The translations under genes and the position numbers were made by a program. The notes beneath the pieces were generated by a model. That model did not search any database and had not been told where the DNA came from. It worked only from the letters and a program-made list of their open reading frames with translations. Below are positions 7,403-15,373 of a stretch of DNA of 15,779 nucleotides, piece after piece. Numbering within the stretch: the first letter of the stretch is position 1; each line of letters opens with the position of its first letter. Source of the DNA: Gemmatimonadota bacterium (GTDB lineage Bacteria > Gemmatimonadota > Gemmatimonadetes > Gemmatimonadales > GWC2-71-9); the NCBI GenBank assembly GCA_003220855.1, contig QHTP01000137.1, forward strand, positions 3,657 to 19,435, in the 5' to 3' direction.

Positions 7403-8677
7403 ATGTCCAAACGCAACAAGCTGCTGGTGGGAGCGGGGGCCGCGCTGCTGATCGTCGGGCTGGTGGCGATCAGCGCCGGCGCGCGCCGCGACCGCGGCCA
7501 GGAAGTTCGCTTCGAGAAGGTGACGCGGCGCGATCTGGTCGCGGCCGTGACGGCGAGCGGCAAGATCCAACCCAAGAAGAAAGTCGACATCTCGGCCGAC
7601 ATCACCGGGCGGATCACCAAGATCGCTGTCCGCGAGGGTGACTTGGTCACGCAGGGGCAGTTCCTGCTGCAAATCGATCCGACCATCTACCAGGCCAACC
7701 TGGAGCAGGCGGCCGCGACGCTGGCGTCGTCGCAGGCGGCCGCGGTGCAGGCCAAGGCGAACCAGGATCAGGCGGAGCGTGCCCTGCGGCGCACCAAGGA
7801 GCTCCACACCCAGAACCCCAATCTGGTGTCCGCGGAGCAGCTGGAGCAGGCGCAGACGGCGTTCGACATCGCCGAAGCGAACCTGACCGCGGCGCAGCAT
7901 CAGGTCGATCAGGCGCGCGCGGCCATGCAGTCGGCCCGCGACAACCTGCGCAAGACCACGCTCATCGCGCCGATGGCCGGACGCGTCACCCGGCTCCCGG
8001 TCGAAGAGGGAGAGGTGGCCGTGCCGAGTACCTTCTCGAAGGACATCGGCCTGCTGATGACGATCTCGGACCTGTCGGTGATCCAGGCGAAGGTGAAGGT
8101 GGACGAGACCGACGTGGTACGGGTGCATCTCGGCGATTCGGTCGAGGTGTCGATCGACGCGTTTCCCGACACGACGTTCACCGGCCACGTGACCAAGGTG
8201 TCCAACTCGAGCGTCCTCAACGCCGGCCAGGCCGCGACGGGCCAAAGCGACCGTGCCGTCGACTACGAGGTCGAAGTCACGCTCGACAAGCCGCCGGTCG
8301 ACACGCGCCCGGACTTGTCCGCCACGTCGCGGATCATCACGGATACGCGAAAGCAGGCCCTGTCGATTCCGATCATCGGGCTCACGGTGCGGGAGAACAA
8401 GCCGGTGTCGACGGAGAACCGCCCCGTGGACACCACGACCACCCGCAAGAAGAAGGAAACGGAGGGCGTGTTCACGGTGAAGGACGGCGTCGCGACCTTC
8501 CGCGCGGTCAAGGTCGGCATCGCGGGGGACGAGTATTTCGAGGTGACCGACGGCCTGAAAGACGGCGAGACGATCGTCGCCGGACCGTATCAGGCGATTC
8601 GCGATCTGAAGGACGGCGCCCGGGTGCGCGCGATGAAGCAGCCGGCGGACTCCACCAAGAAGAAGGCCGCGACGTGA
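7403..8677 (+). CDS. Periplasmic adaptor of a MacA/HlyD-type ABC efflux pump
   Basis: A 424-residue membrane-fusion protein linking the inner-membrane permeases to the TolC-like channel. GGGGAGGA (7385-7392) lies 10 nt before the ATG. One N-terminal anchor spans residues 6-26. Two lipoyl half-motifs flank the hairpin: ADITGRITKIAVREGDLVTQGQ (65-86) and LIAPMAGRVTRLPVEEGEVA (187-206). Between them is an alanine- and glutamine-rich coiled coil (about 97-184). A beta-barrel domain covers about 217-315 and the membrane-proximal domain about 318-410, with a hydrophilic Thr/Lys-rich insertion at about 333-354. The tail is lysine-rich. Domain order matches MacA and related HlyD_D23/HlyD_3 adaptors. 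The stop overlaps the ATPase start (GTGA), implying coupled translation. Confidence 0.93.
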   Translation: MSKRNKLLVGAGAALLIVGLVAISAGARRDRGQEVRFEKVTRRDLVAAVTASGKIQPKKKVDISADITGRITKIAVREGDLVTQGQFLLQIDPTIYQANLEQAAATLASSQAAAVQAKANQDQAERALRRTKELHTQNPNLVSAEQLEQAQTAFDIAEANLTAAQHQVDQARAAMQSARDNLRKTTLIAPMAGRVTRLPVEEGEVAVPSTFSKDIGLLMTISDLSVIQAKVKVDETDVVRVHLGDSVEVSIDAFPDTTFTGHVTKVSNSSVLNAGQAATGQSDRAVDYEVEVTLDKPPVDTRPDLSATSRIITDTRKQALSIPIIGLTVRENKPVSTENRPVDTTTTRKKKETEGVFTVKDGVATFRAVKVGIAGDEYFEVTDGLKDGETIVAGPYQAIRDLKDGARVRAMKQPADSTKKKAAT

Positions 8678-9405
8678 CCCTCGCCCAGACGTTCCGGACC
8701 GGGGACACGCCGCTCCCCAACATCATCATCCTCACGCACAAGCTCACGCGCGCCTACGACATGGGCGGTGAGGTCGTGCGCGCGCTGCAGGGCGTGAGCG
8801 TGCAGATCCACAAGAACGAGTACGTCGCCGTGATGGGTCCTTCGGGGTCGGGCAAGTCGACGCTCATGAATCTGATCGGCTGTCTCGACACGCCCACGTC
8901 CGGCGAGTACTGGCTCAACGGCCAGAAGGTGTCCGACCTGGACGACGACGAGCTGGCGCGGATTCGCAACAAGGAGATCGGGTTCGTCTTCCAGACCTTC
9001 AACCTGCTGCCCCGCGCCAGCGCGCTCCACAACGTGGAGCTGCCGCTCATCTACGCAGGTGCCGGCGCGCGCGAGCGCCGCGCCCGGGCGGCGCGGGCGC
9101 TCGAGCGCGTGGGGCTGGGCGACCGCATGGAGCACCGGCCCAACGAGCTCTCGGGCGGGCAGCGCCAGCGCGTGGCCATCGCGCGCGCCCTGGTGAACGA
9201 CCCGTCCATCCTGCTCGCCGACGAGCCCACGGGCAACCTCGATTCCACCACCAGCGGCGAGATCATGGCGGTCTTCCGGGACCTGCACCGTCAGGGGCAG
9301 ACGATCGTGATGGTGACCCACGAGCACGACATCGCGGCCCACGCGGCGCGCGTGGTGACCCTGCGCGACGGGCTGATTGCCAGCGACCAGCTGCAGGCCG
9401 CCTAG
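8674..9405 (+). CDS. MacB/LolD-type ABC transporter ATPase
   Basis: A 243-residue stand-alone nucleotide-binding subunit that powers the permeases. All ATPase motifs are intact: A-loop Tyr28, Walker A GPSGSGKS (55-62), Q-loop Gln107 in FVFQTFNLLP, signature LSGGQRQR (159-166), Walker B ILLADEPTGNLD (179-190) and switch His215 in MVTHEHD. The GCLDTPTSGEYWLNG segment and ADEPTGNLD are typical of the MacB/LolD/FtsE family, which drives mechanotransmission rather than membrane translocation. The GTG start overlaps the adaptor stop; the later in-frame ATG at 8761 would remove the A-loop and is rejected. Unlike MacB, no permease is fused to it. The first permease begins on the base after its stop. 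It is the only ATPase seen for six permeases. Confidence 0.95.
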   Translation: MTLAQTFRTGDTPLPNIIILTHKLTRAYDMGGEVVRALQGVSVQIHKNEYVAVMGPSGSGKSTLMNLIGCLDTPTSGEYWLNGQKVSDLDDDELARIRNKEIGFVFQTFNLLPRASALHNVELPLIYAGAGARERRARAARALERVGLGDRMEHRPNELSGGQRQRVAIARALVNDPSILLADEPTGNLDSTTSGEIMAVFRDLHRQGQTIVMVTHEHDIAAHAARVVTLRDGLIASDQLQAA

Positions 9406-10481
9406 ATGCCGGTGTTCGAGGCGCTGCGCCTCGCCCTCCAGACGATCCGGACCCAGAAGCTGAAGAGCGGCTTTTCGCTGCTCGGCGTGTTCATCGGTGT
9501 CGCCTCGCTCATCGGCGCCTGGTCCATCGTGAACGGCGTCAACCGCTACATGACCGAGAAGTTCGCTCAGACGCTCTTCGGCGTGAACACGTTCCAGCTG
9601 CGGCGCCGCCCGATGTTCACGCCGAACGTTCCCGACTCGGTGTGGCGGGCGTGGGCGCGACGGCCCCGCATCCGCTTCAGCGACGCGGAGGCGCTGACCG
9701 CCGGCTTCACCGTGCCGGTCGTCACGGCCTGGCAGGCGACGCGGTGGCGCAGCGATTGTTCGTCGATCGTTCCCCGCTGGACCGCAGCGTCCGGATCGCC
9801 GGCACCGCGTACCGTGTGATCGGGGTGGTGGAGAGACAGGGCAGCATCCTCGGCTTTCCCCTCGACCGCTTCGTCGTCGTGCCGGCCCTGTCGCCCGCGC
9901 AGAATCTCGTCAATCCCCCCGGCATCCTCGACGCCTTCCTCGTGAAAGCGCAGAGCGAGCCCGAGATGCGCCTGGCCATGGACCAGGCCGAGGGGATCAT
10001 GCGCAGTCGCCGCCATTTGCGGCCGCGGCAGGACGACAACTTCGCGCTCGACACGTCCGAAGGCGTGCAGCGGTTTTGGGCGGGCATCAGCCGGATCCTC
10101 GTGGTGGTGCTGCCGGGGGTGGTGCTCGTTTCGCTGGTGATCGGCGGCATCGTGATCATGAACATCATGCTCATGGCGGTGGCGGAGCGGACGCGCGAGA
10201 TCGGCCTGCGGAAGTCGCTGGGCGCGCGGCGCCGCGACGTGTTGCGGCAGTTTCTCGCCGAATCGGCGGCGATCGCCACCGTCGGCGCGGCGTTCGGCGT
10301 CGTGGCCGGCATCGGGCTCACCCTGCTCATCGGCGCGGCCTCGCCCCTGCCGGCGAGCCTGTCGCCGGTGTCGATCGTGCTGGGCGTCGTCATGGGCGCG
10401 GGGGTGGGGGTCGTCGCGGGCGTCTATCCCGCCAGCCGCGCCGCGCGGCTCGATCCCATCGCCGCGCTGCGGCAGGAGTAG
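9406..10481 (+). pseudogene. MacB-like permease, type A copy 1 (A1), broken by an internal out-of-frame deletion
   Basis: The frame begins at ATG 9406 with MPVFEALRLALQTIRTQKLK and the first membrane span (about 21-43), reading naturally to Trp109 (9732). After that it is nonsense and stops at 9819. The natural sequence resumes in another frame at about 9744 (VAQRLFVDRSPLDRSV), continuing to the TAG at 10481 through the last three membrane spans and the ERTREIGLRKSLGARRRD coupling motif. Compared with the intact A2 copy, residues matching A2 111-165 are missing, about 55 codons in the N-terminal half of the periplasmic domain. The whole span is 169 nt shorter than A2, which is not a multiple of three and explains the frame change. 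Translated as is, it gives a 137-residue fragment with one membrane span. A misassembly is possible. It lies between the ATPase and B1. Confidence 0.85.
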
Positions 10482-10483
10482 CG

Positions 10484-11713
10484 GTGACCGCCCTGTTCGA
10501 AGGTGTCGGCATCGCCCTCGCGTCGCTGCGCGCGCACAAGATGCGCGCCGCCCTCACGATCCTGGGCGTCGCCATCGGCGTCACGGTCGTCATGGTCATC
10601 GGGGCGTTGATCAGCGGGTTCAACAAGGGCATCTCCGACATGCTCTCTTCGCTCGGCCCCAAGACGTTCTGGGTCGGGCGCTATTGGGGCGGCCAGGGCG
10701 ACGAGGACCCGGAAGACCCCGATCCGTGGCGGCGGCGTCCTCCGATGACGATGGACGAGGCCACGCGCCTGGGACAGCTGCCCTCCATCGCCTTCGTGGT
10801 CGTCGACGAGAACACCTCGGCGGACATCGACTTCGAAGGCCACCGCATGGCGGCCATCAGCATCCGGGGCCGCAACGCCGACTGGCCCAAGATCGAGGGC
10901 GGCACCATCCACCCCGGCCGCTCGTTCAGCCACGTCGAGGACGCGGCCAACAGCCACGTCGCCGTGGTCAACACGAAGCTCGCGGAGAACCTGTTCGGCC
11001 AACGGGACCCGACCGCGCGGCGCATCAAGATCAGCGGCGTGCCGTACGACGTGATCGGCGTGTACGACCCGCCGCCCCACCTGTTCGGCGGCGAGGAACA
11101 GCCCCAGGCCATGATTCCCCACGGCACCTTCACCAAGGACCTGCAGTACTGGCGTGGCTGGATGGACATGTTCGTCGTTCCCCAGGACTCGGTGTCCCTG
11201 GAGCGCGCGATGGACGACGTCACCATGGCCCTGCGCACGATGCGCGGGCTCCGGCCCGGGCAGCGCAACAACTTCGATGCCGTCACCCAGGAGGTGTACG
11301 TGAAGGCCATCAACAGCTTCACGCTGGTGGCCCGGGTCCTGATGATCGCGCTCTCGATGGTCGGCTTGATGGTCGGGGGCATCGGCGTCGTCGCGATCAT
11401 GATGATTTCGGTCACGGAGCGCACCCGGGAGATCGGCGTGCGCAAGGCGCTGGGCGCCACGCGGCGCGAGATCCTGTGGCAGTTCCTGGTCGAAGCGGCG
11501 ACGCTCACGCTGGTGGGCGGGATCGTCGGCATGATCGTGGGCTGGCTCGTGTCGCTGGTGCTCGCGGGCGCCACCCCGGTCCCGGCTTACGTGCCGCTCG
11601 GCTCCGTCATCGTCGCGCTGGGCGCCGCCGCGGTCACCGGGCTGCTGTTCGGTATCTATCCCGCGAGCAAAGCGTCGCGTCTCGATCCGGTCGAGGCGCT
11701 GCGTTACGAATAG
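10484..11713 (+). CDS. MacB-like ABC permease, type B copy 1 (B1), intact
   Basis: A 409-residue permease starting at GTG 10484, two bases after the A1 stop. Layout: cytoplasmic N-terminus with LFEGVGIALASLRAHKMRAALTILG, membrane span 1 (about 22-44), a periplasmic MacB_PCD-type domain (about 55-270), span 2 (about 282-308), the cytoplasmic coupling motif ERTREIGVRKALGATRRE (312-329), span 3 (about 334-361), span 4 (about 372-393), and the FtsX-family tail YPASKASRLDPVEALRYE. This is the four-span FtsX/MacB topology. The periplasmic domain has an acidic patch (GDEDPEDPDP, 72-81) after span 1. The protein differs clearly from its type A neighbours, chiefly in the first 60 residues and in the coupling motif, and is closest to B2. 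A2 starts immediately after its stop, so B1 and A2 are the nearest intact A/B pair. Confidence 0.92.
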   Translation: MTALFEGVGIALASLRAHKMRAALTILGVAIGVTVVMVIGALISGFNKGISDMLSSLGPKTFWVGRYWGGQGDEDPEDPDPWRRRPPMTMDEATRLGQLPSIAFVVVDENTSADIDFEGHRMAAISIRGRNADWPKIEGGTIHPGRSFSHVEDAANSHVAVVNTKLAENLFGQRDPTARRIKISGVPYDVIGVYDPPPHLFGGEEQPQAMIPHGTFTKDLQYWRGWMDMFVVPQDSVSLERAMDDVTMALRTMRGLRPGQRNNFDAVTQEVYVKAINSFTLVARVLMIALSMVGLMVGGIGVVAIMMISVTERTREIGVRKALGATRREILWQFLVEAATLTLVGGIVGMIVGWLVSLVLAGATPVPAYVPLGSVIVALGAAAVTGLLFGIYPASKASRLDPVEALRYE

Positions 11714-12958
11714 ATGGCGTTCTGGGAGGCCGTGCGTCTCGCCCTGCAAACCATCCGGGCACAGAAGCTCAAGAGCGCCTTCTCGATTATCGGTGTGTTC
11801 ATCGGCGTGATGTTCCTCATCGCCGTCGTGTCGGTCGTGCAGGGCATGAACCGCTACATGACCGACAAGTTCGCCGGGACCCTGCTCGGCGTGAATACGT
11901 TCCGGCTGCGGCAGTTTCCCGACGTCCAGCTCGGCAATGTGACCGACTCCACGTGGCGGCTGTGGCGCCGGCGGCCGCGGGTGACCTACGACGATGCGCA
12001 GGCGGTCATGCGCGGCGTGGTGGTCCCGGTGCTCGCCGCGTGGGAGTCGAGCACCCGCACTACGCTCGTGGCCGGGCGCAAGCAGGCGAAGGACGTGGAG
12101 GTCACGGCGGCGACGGAGCTCTACTTCGACATCCGCTCCCTCGCCGTCGAGCGCGGTCGCCCCTTCACGGGACAGGAAGTGCAAGCCGGAGTGCCCGTGC
12201 TCGTGCTCGGGTACGAGTTGGCCGACAAGCTGTTCGAGGGTCAGGATCCGATCGGCCGCGAGGTGAAGATCTTCGAGCTTCCCTACCGGGTGATCGGGGT
12301 GGTCGAGAAGCAGGGCAACCTGTTCGGCCTGTCGCTCGACAAGTTCGCGGTGGCACCCGCGAGCGCCCCGCTCAAGCGCTACGTCAACCAGCCGCGCGTG
12401 GTGGACGCCGTGGCGATGAAGGCGCGCTCGCCGCTCGAGATGCGCGACGCGCTGGCGCAGGCCGAAGCGATCATGCGCAGCCGGCGGCACCTGCGCCCGC
12501 GCCAAGCCGACGACTTCACCCTCGAAACCGCCGACGAGGTGCTCGATTTCTGGGGGAAGATCAGCCGCGTGCTGTTCGTGGCGCTCCCGGGTCTCGTGGC
12601 CGTGTCGCTGGTCGTGGGCGGGATCGTCATCATGAACATCATGCTGATGGCGGTGGCCGAGCGCACGCGTGAGATCGGTATCCGCAAGTCGCTGGGCGCC
12701 CGGCGACGCGACATCCTGCGGCAGTTCCTGGTCGAGGCCACGACGCTCGCTACGGCGGGGGCCTCGGGGGGTGTCGTCCTGGGCATCGGACTGGCGGGTG
12801 CGGTGGCGGCGCTCACCCCGCTCCCCGCCGCGGTCGCGCCCTGGTCGATCCTGGTCGGCGTCGCCCTGGGCGGCGGCGTCGGGATCGTCGCCGGCGTGTA
12901 TCCCGCGACTCGCGCTGCGCGACTCGATCCGATCGCCGCCCTGCGGCACGAGACATGA
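11714..12958 (+). CDS. MacB-like ABC permease, type A copy 2 (A2), intact
   Basis: A 414-residue permease whose ATG directly abuts the B1 stop (TAGATG). It opens with MAFWEAVRLALQTIRAQKLK. Span 1 lies at about 21-43 and the periplasmic domain at about 55-280, with RHLRPRQADDFTLET (258-272) leading into span 2 (about 285-312). The coupling motif is ERTREIGIRKSLGARRRD (316-333). Spans 3 and 4 are at about 337-366 and 376-397, followed by YPATRAARLDPIAALRHE. It is the complete reference for the broken A1 copy, sharing most of the N-terminus, the MNIMLMAVAERTREIG block and the tail. The stop overlaps the B2 start by ATGA. An FtsX/MacB permease exporting, or extracting from the membrane, a substrate that cannot be named is the likely role. 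Confidence 0.92.
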   Translation: MAFWEAVRLALQTIRAQKLKSAFSIIGVFIGVMFLIAVVSVVQGMNRYMTDKFAGTLLGVNTFRLRQFPDVQLGNVTDSTWRLWRRRPRVTYDDAQAVMRGVVVPVLAAWESSTRTTLVAGRKQAKDVEVTAATELYFDIRSLAVERGRPFTGQEVQAGVPVLVLGYELADKLFEGQDPIGREVKIFELPYRVIGVVEKQGNLFGLSLDKFAVAPASAPLKRYVNQPRVVDAVAMKARSPLEMRDALAQAEAIMRSRRHLRPRQADDFTLETADEVLDFWGKISRVLFVALPGLVAVSLVVGGIVIMNIMLMAVAERTREIGIRKSLGARRRDILRQFLVEATTLATAGASGGVVLGIGLAGAVAALTPLPAAVAPWSILVGVALGGGVGIVAGVYPATRAARLDPIAALRHET

Positions 12959-14038
12959 CCGGGGGGGCGCTGTTCGAAGGCGTCGGCATCGCGCTCGATT
13001 CGCTGCGCAGCAACAAGCGGCGGGCGGCGTTGACGATTCTCGGCGTCGCCATCGGCGTGACCGTCGTGATGGTGATCGCCGCGATGATCAGCGGGATCAA
13101 CCAGAGCGTCTCGAGCGTGATCGAGTCCATCGCCCCGCGCACGTTCCTGGTGTGGCGTTTCTTCCAGGCCGGGGTGAACGTCTAATATCTCCGGGTTGTC
13201 CGCGCAATGGGTGGAGGTGAACGGCGGCGACCTCCATCCCGGGCGCACCTTCACGCGACTGGAAGACGTCGCGAACGATGCCGTGGCGGTCATCAACACG
13301 AAACTCGAGGAACAGCTATTCCGCGGGCGCGACCCGATCGGCCAGACGATCCACGTCGCCGGCGCGCCGTTCAAGGTGATCGGCGTCTATACGCCGCCCC
13401 CCAGCCTGTTCAGCGGCGCAACGCCGCCGTCCGTCGGCATCCCGCACGGTGCGTTCGTCAAACACGTGCCCTACGTCAAGGGATGGATGCGGCTTGCGGT
13501 CGCCCCCGCGCCGGCCTACACGCAGCAGCAGGCGATGGACGAGGTCGTGGCCACGTTACGCTCACTGCGCGGACTCAAGCCGGGGCAGGAAAACAACTTC
13601 TCCATCGTCACCCAGGACAAGCTGCTGGACTCCTGGAACAAGGTCACCGGCATGTTCTTCCTCGTGATGCTGGTACTCTCGTCCATCGCGTTGATGGTCG
13701 GGGGCGTCGGCGTGGTCGCGATCATGATGATCTCGGTCACTGAGCGCACGCGGGAGATCGGCGTTCGCAAAGCGCTCGGAGCGACACGGCGCGCCATCCA
13801 GTGGCAGTTCCTCGTCGAAGCCTCGACCCTCACGCTCGTGGGGGGCGCCGTCGGCATGCTCGCAGGGGGCGTGGTCGCGCTCGTCGTGTCGAGCCTGACG
13901 CCGATCCCGGCGCACGTACCGCTGTGGTCGGTGCTCGCGGCGCTCGCCGCCTCCGCCCTCACCGGGATCGGATTCGGCCTGTATCCCGCCAACAAGGCGG
14001 CGAGACTCGATCCGGTGGAAGCCTTACGCTACGAATAA
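12955..14038 (+). pseudogene. MacB-like permease, type B copy 2 (B2), broken by an internal out-of-frame deletion
   Basis: ATG 12955 overlaps the A2 stop. The first frame reads LFEGVGIALDSLRSNKRRAALTILG, span 1 and TFLVWRFFQAGVNV, then stops at TAA 13183-13185 after 76 residues. The natural protein resumes in another frame from about 13187 (ISGLSAQWVEVNGGDLHPGR) to the TAA at 14036-14038, including the coupling motif ERTREIGVRKALGATRRA and the tail YPANKAARLDPVEALRYE. Against intact B1, about 48-50 residues (B1 about 71-124) of the early periplasmic domain are missing. The span is 146 nt shorter than B1, consistent with the frame change. A TTG at 13196 could start the 3' part, but that product would lack membrane span 1. 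The lesion is in the same region of the domain as that of A1. Real decay or a misassembly cannot be separated without reads. Confidence 0.84.
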
Positions 14039-14114
14039 TGCGGAATGCGGAGTGTGGAATGCGGAATCGAAGTCCGCCCGTCCATTCCGCATTCCGAATT
14101 CCGCATTCCGCACT
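14037..14114. repeat. Palindromic heptad repeat (AATGCGG units) between the second and third permease pairs
   Basis: Two arms, 14037-14067 and 14084-14114, are inverted repeats of 31 bp with 27 matches, around a 16-nt loop. Each arm is itself a tandem of 7-bp units, AATGCGG in the left arm and ATTCCGC in the right, with a few substitutions. The left arm overlaps the B2 stop codon. As RNA it would form a long hairpin between B2 and A3. It has no following T-run. It looks like an interspersed palindromic element of the kind found between genes in several soil phyla; that comparison is from memory. Confidence 0.85.
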
Positions 14115-14127
14115 AGCTTCCAGCCCC

Positions 14128-15372
14128 ATGCCCCTCTCCGAAGCGATTCTCCAGGCACTCCAGACCGCGTGGAGCCACAAGCTCCGCTCGTTCTTCACAT
14201 TGCTCGGGATCATCGTGTCGGTGGGGTTCCTCGTGGCTGTGGTCGCGGTGATCCAGGGCATGAACGCGTACGTGCGCGAGCGCATCGCGGGCGCGATCGT
14301 CGGGGTCAACGCCTTTCAGATCCGGCGGGACCCGATCCAAGTCGGGTTCATCGACGACGAAGCCTGGAAGAAGATCCAGCGCCGGCCGATCATCACCGCC
14401 GAGGACGTCGCCCACGTGGAGCGCGCGGTGCCCGACGCGGAGGCGATCTCCCTCCAGTCCGGGTGGCCGACCCCGATGGCGGACGTGCAGTGGCGCAACC
14501 GCACGGTGGGGGACGTGCTCGTCTTCGGCGTCACGCCCCCGTTCGTCGTCGTGCAGGACTACGCGTTCGCGGCCGGGGCGCCGTTCACGGACGTGGACCA
14601 GCGGCAACGGAGGCTCGTCGCGGTGCTGGGCTTCGATGTGGCGGAGAAGCTGTTCGGCGCTCCGGAGCTCGCTGTCGGCAGCGCGATTCGCGTCCGCGGT
14701 GCGCAACTCACGATCACGGGTGTCATCGCCAAGAAGGGCACCGTGCTGGGGCAGTCCTGGGACGGGTTCGTCATGCTCCCGCTCACCACGTTCGAGGCCC
14801 TGTACGGACGGCGCCAGACCACCGTGATCTCGGTCAAGATGCCGGCGGCCGCGCGCGTGGCCGACGGGATGTTGCGCGCCGAGGAGGCGATGCGTATCGC
14901 GCACCGGCTGCGCCCCGCGCAGGAGGACGATTTCACGGTCGACACGGGCGAAGGACTCATCGCGTTCTGGGGCAAGCTCACCCGGGTGATCTTCACGGTC
15001 GTGCCCGCCGTGGTGGGGATCGGAATCGTGGTCGGCGGCATCGTGATCATGAACATCATGCTTATGAGCGTCACCGAGCGCACCCGCGAGATCGGGATCC
15101 TCAAGTCGCTCGGCGCCTCCCGGCGCGACATCCGGCGCCAGTTCCTCGCGGAGTCGGCGATCCTGTCCCTGCTCGGCGGCGTCGCGGGACTGCTCGCCGG
15201 GAGCGCGCTCGCCGCCCTGGTCCAGGTCGCGTCCCCCCTGCCCGCCCGCGTGACGGCCTGGTCGGTAGCGGTGGCACTCGGCCTCGGCATCAGCGTGGGG
15301 ATCGTGTTCGGCGTCTACCCGGCCCATCGGGCCGCGCGCCTCGACCCGATCGAAGCGCTGCGCGCCGAGTAG
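14128..15372 (+). CDS. MacB-like ABC permease, type A copy 3 (A3), intact
   Basis: A 414-residue permease, the same length as A2, starting at ATG 14128 just beyond the palindromic repeat. The frame is open further upstream, but only through the repeat, so the ATG is preferred even though no strong ribosome binding site is visible. It opens with MPLSEAILQALQTAWSHKLRSFFTLLG. Span 1 is at about 21-43; the periplasmic domain follows (about 55-280) with HRLRPAQEDDFTVDT before span 2; then comes MNIMLMSVTERTREIGILKSLGASRRD, spans 3 and 4, and YPAHRAARLDPIEALRAE. It is more diverged than A1 and A2 are from each other, most in the periplasmic domain, which suggests a different substrate or partner. 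B3 starts one base after its stop. Confidence 0.92.
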   Translation: MPLSEAILQALQTAWSHKLRSFFTLLGIIVSVGFLVAVVAVIQGMNAYVRERIAGAIVGVNAFQIRRDPIQVGFIDDEAWKKIQRRPIITAEDVAHVERAVPDAEAISLQSGWPTPMADVQWRNRTVGDVLVFGVTPPFVVVQDYAFAAGAPFTDVDQRQRRLVAVLGFDVAEKLFGAPELAVGSAIRVRGAQLTITGVIAKKGTVLGQSWDGFVMLPLTTFEALYGRRQTTVISVKMPAAARVADGMLRAEEAMRIAHRLRPAQEDDFTVDTGEGLIAFWGKLTRVIFTVVPAVVGIGIVVGGIVIMNIMLMSVTERTREIGILKSLGASRRDIRRQFLAESAILSLLGGVAGLLAGSALAALVQVASPLPARVTAWSVAVALGLGISVGIVFGVYPAHRAARLDPIEALRAE

Positions 15373-15373
15373 T

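Noticed and set aside
6752..8245. Long minus-strand open frame opposite the TolC-like and adaptor genes
   Set aside because: Both plus-strand genes show full domain structure; the antisense product is Arg/His/Gly-rich and featureless.
10424..12949. Open minus-strand frame of more than 800 codons opposite the permeases
   Set aside because: It lies antisense to three clear permease genes; its product is rich in His, Arg and Asp repeats with no domain, as expected from the complement of high-GC coding sequence.
14037..14114. Possible CRISPR-like or coding repeat between B2 and A3
   Set aside because: The units are 7 bp with no spacers, and the arms are inverted. The open frame through them is a by-product of the repeat length.
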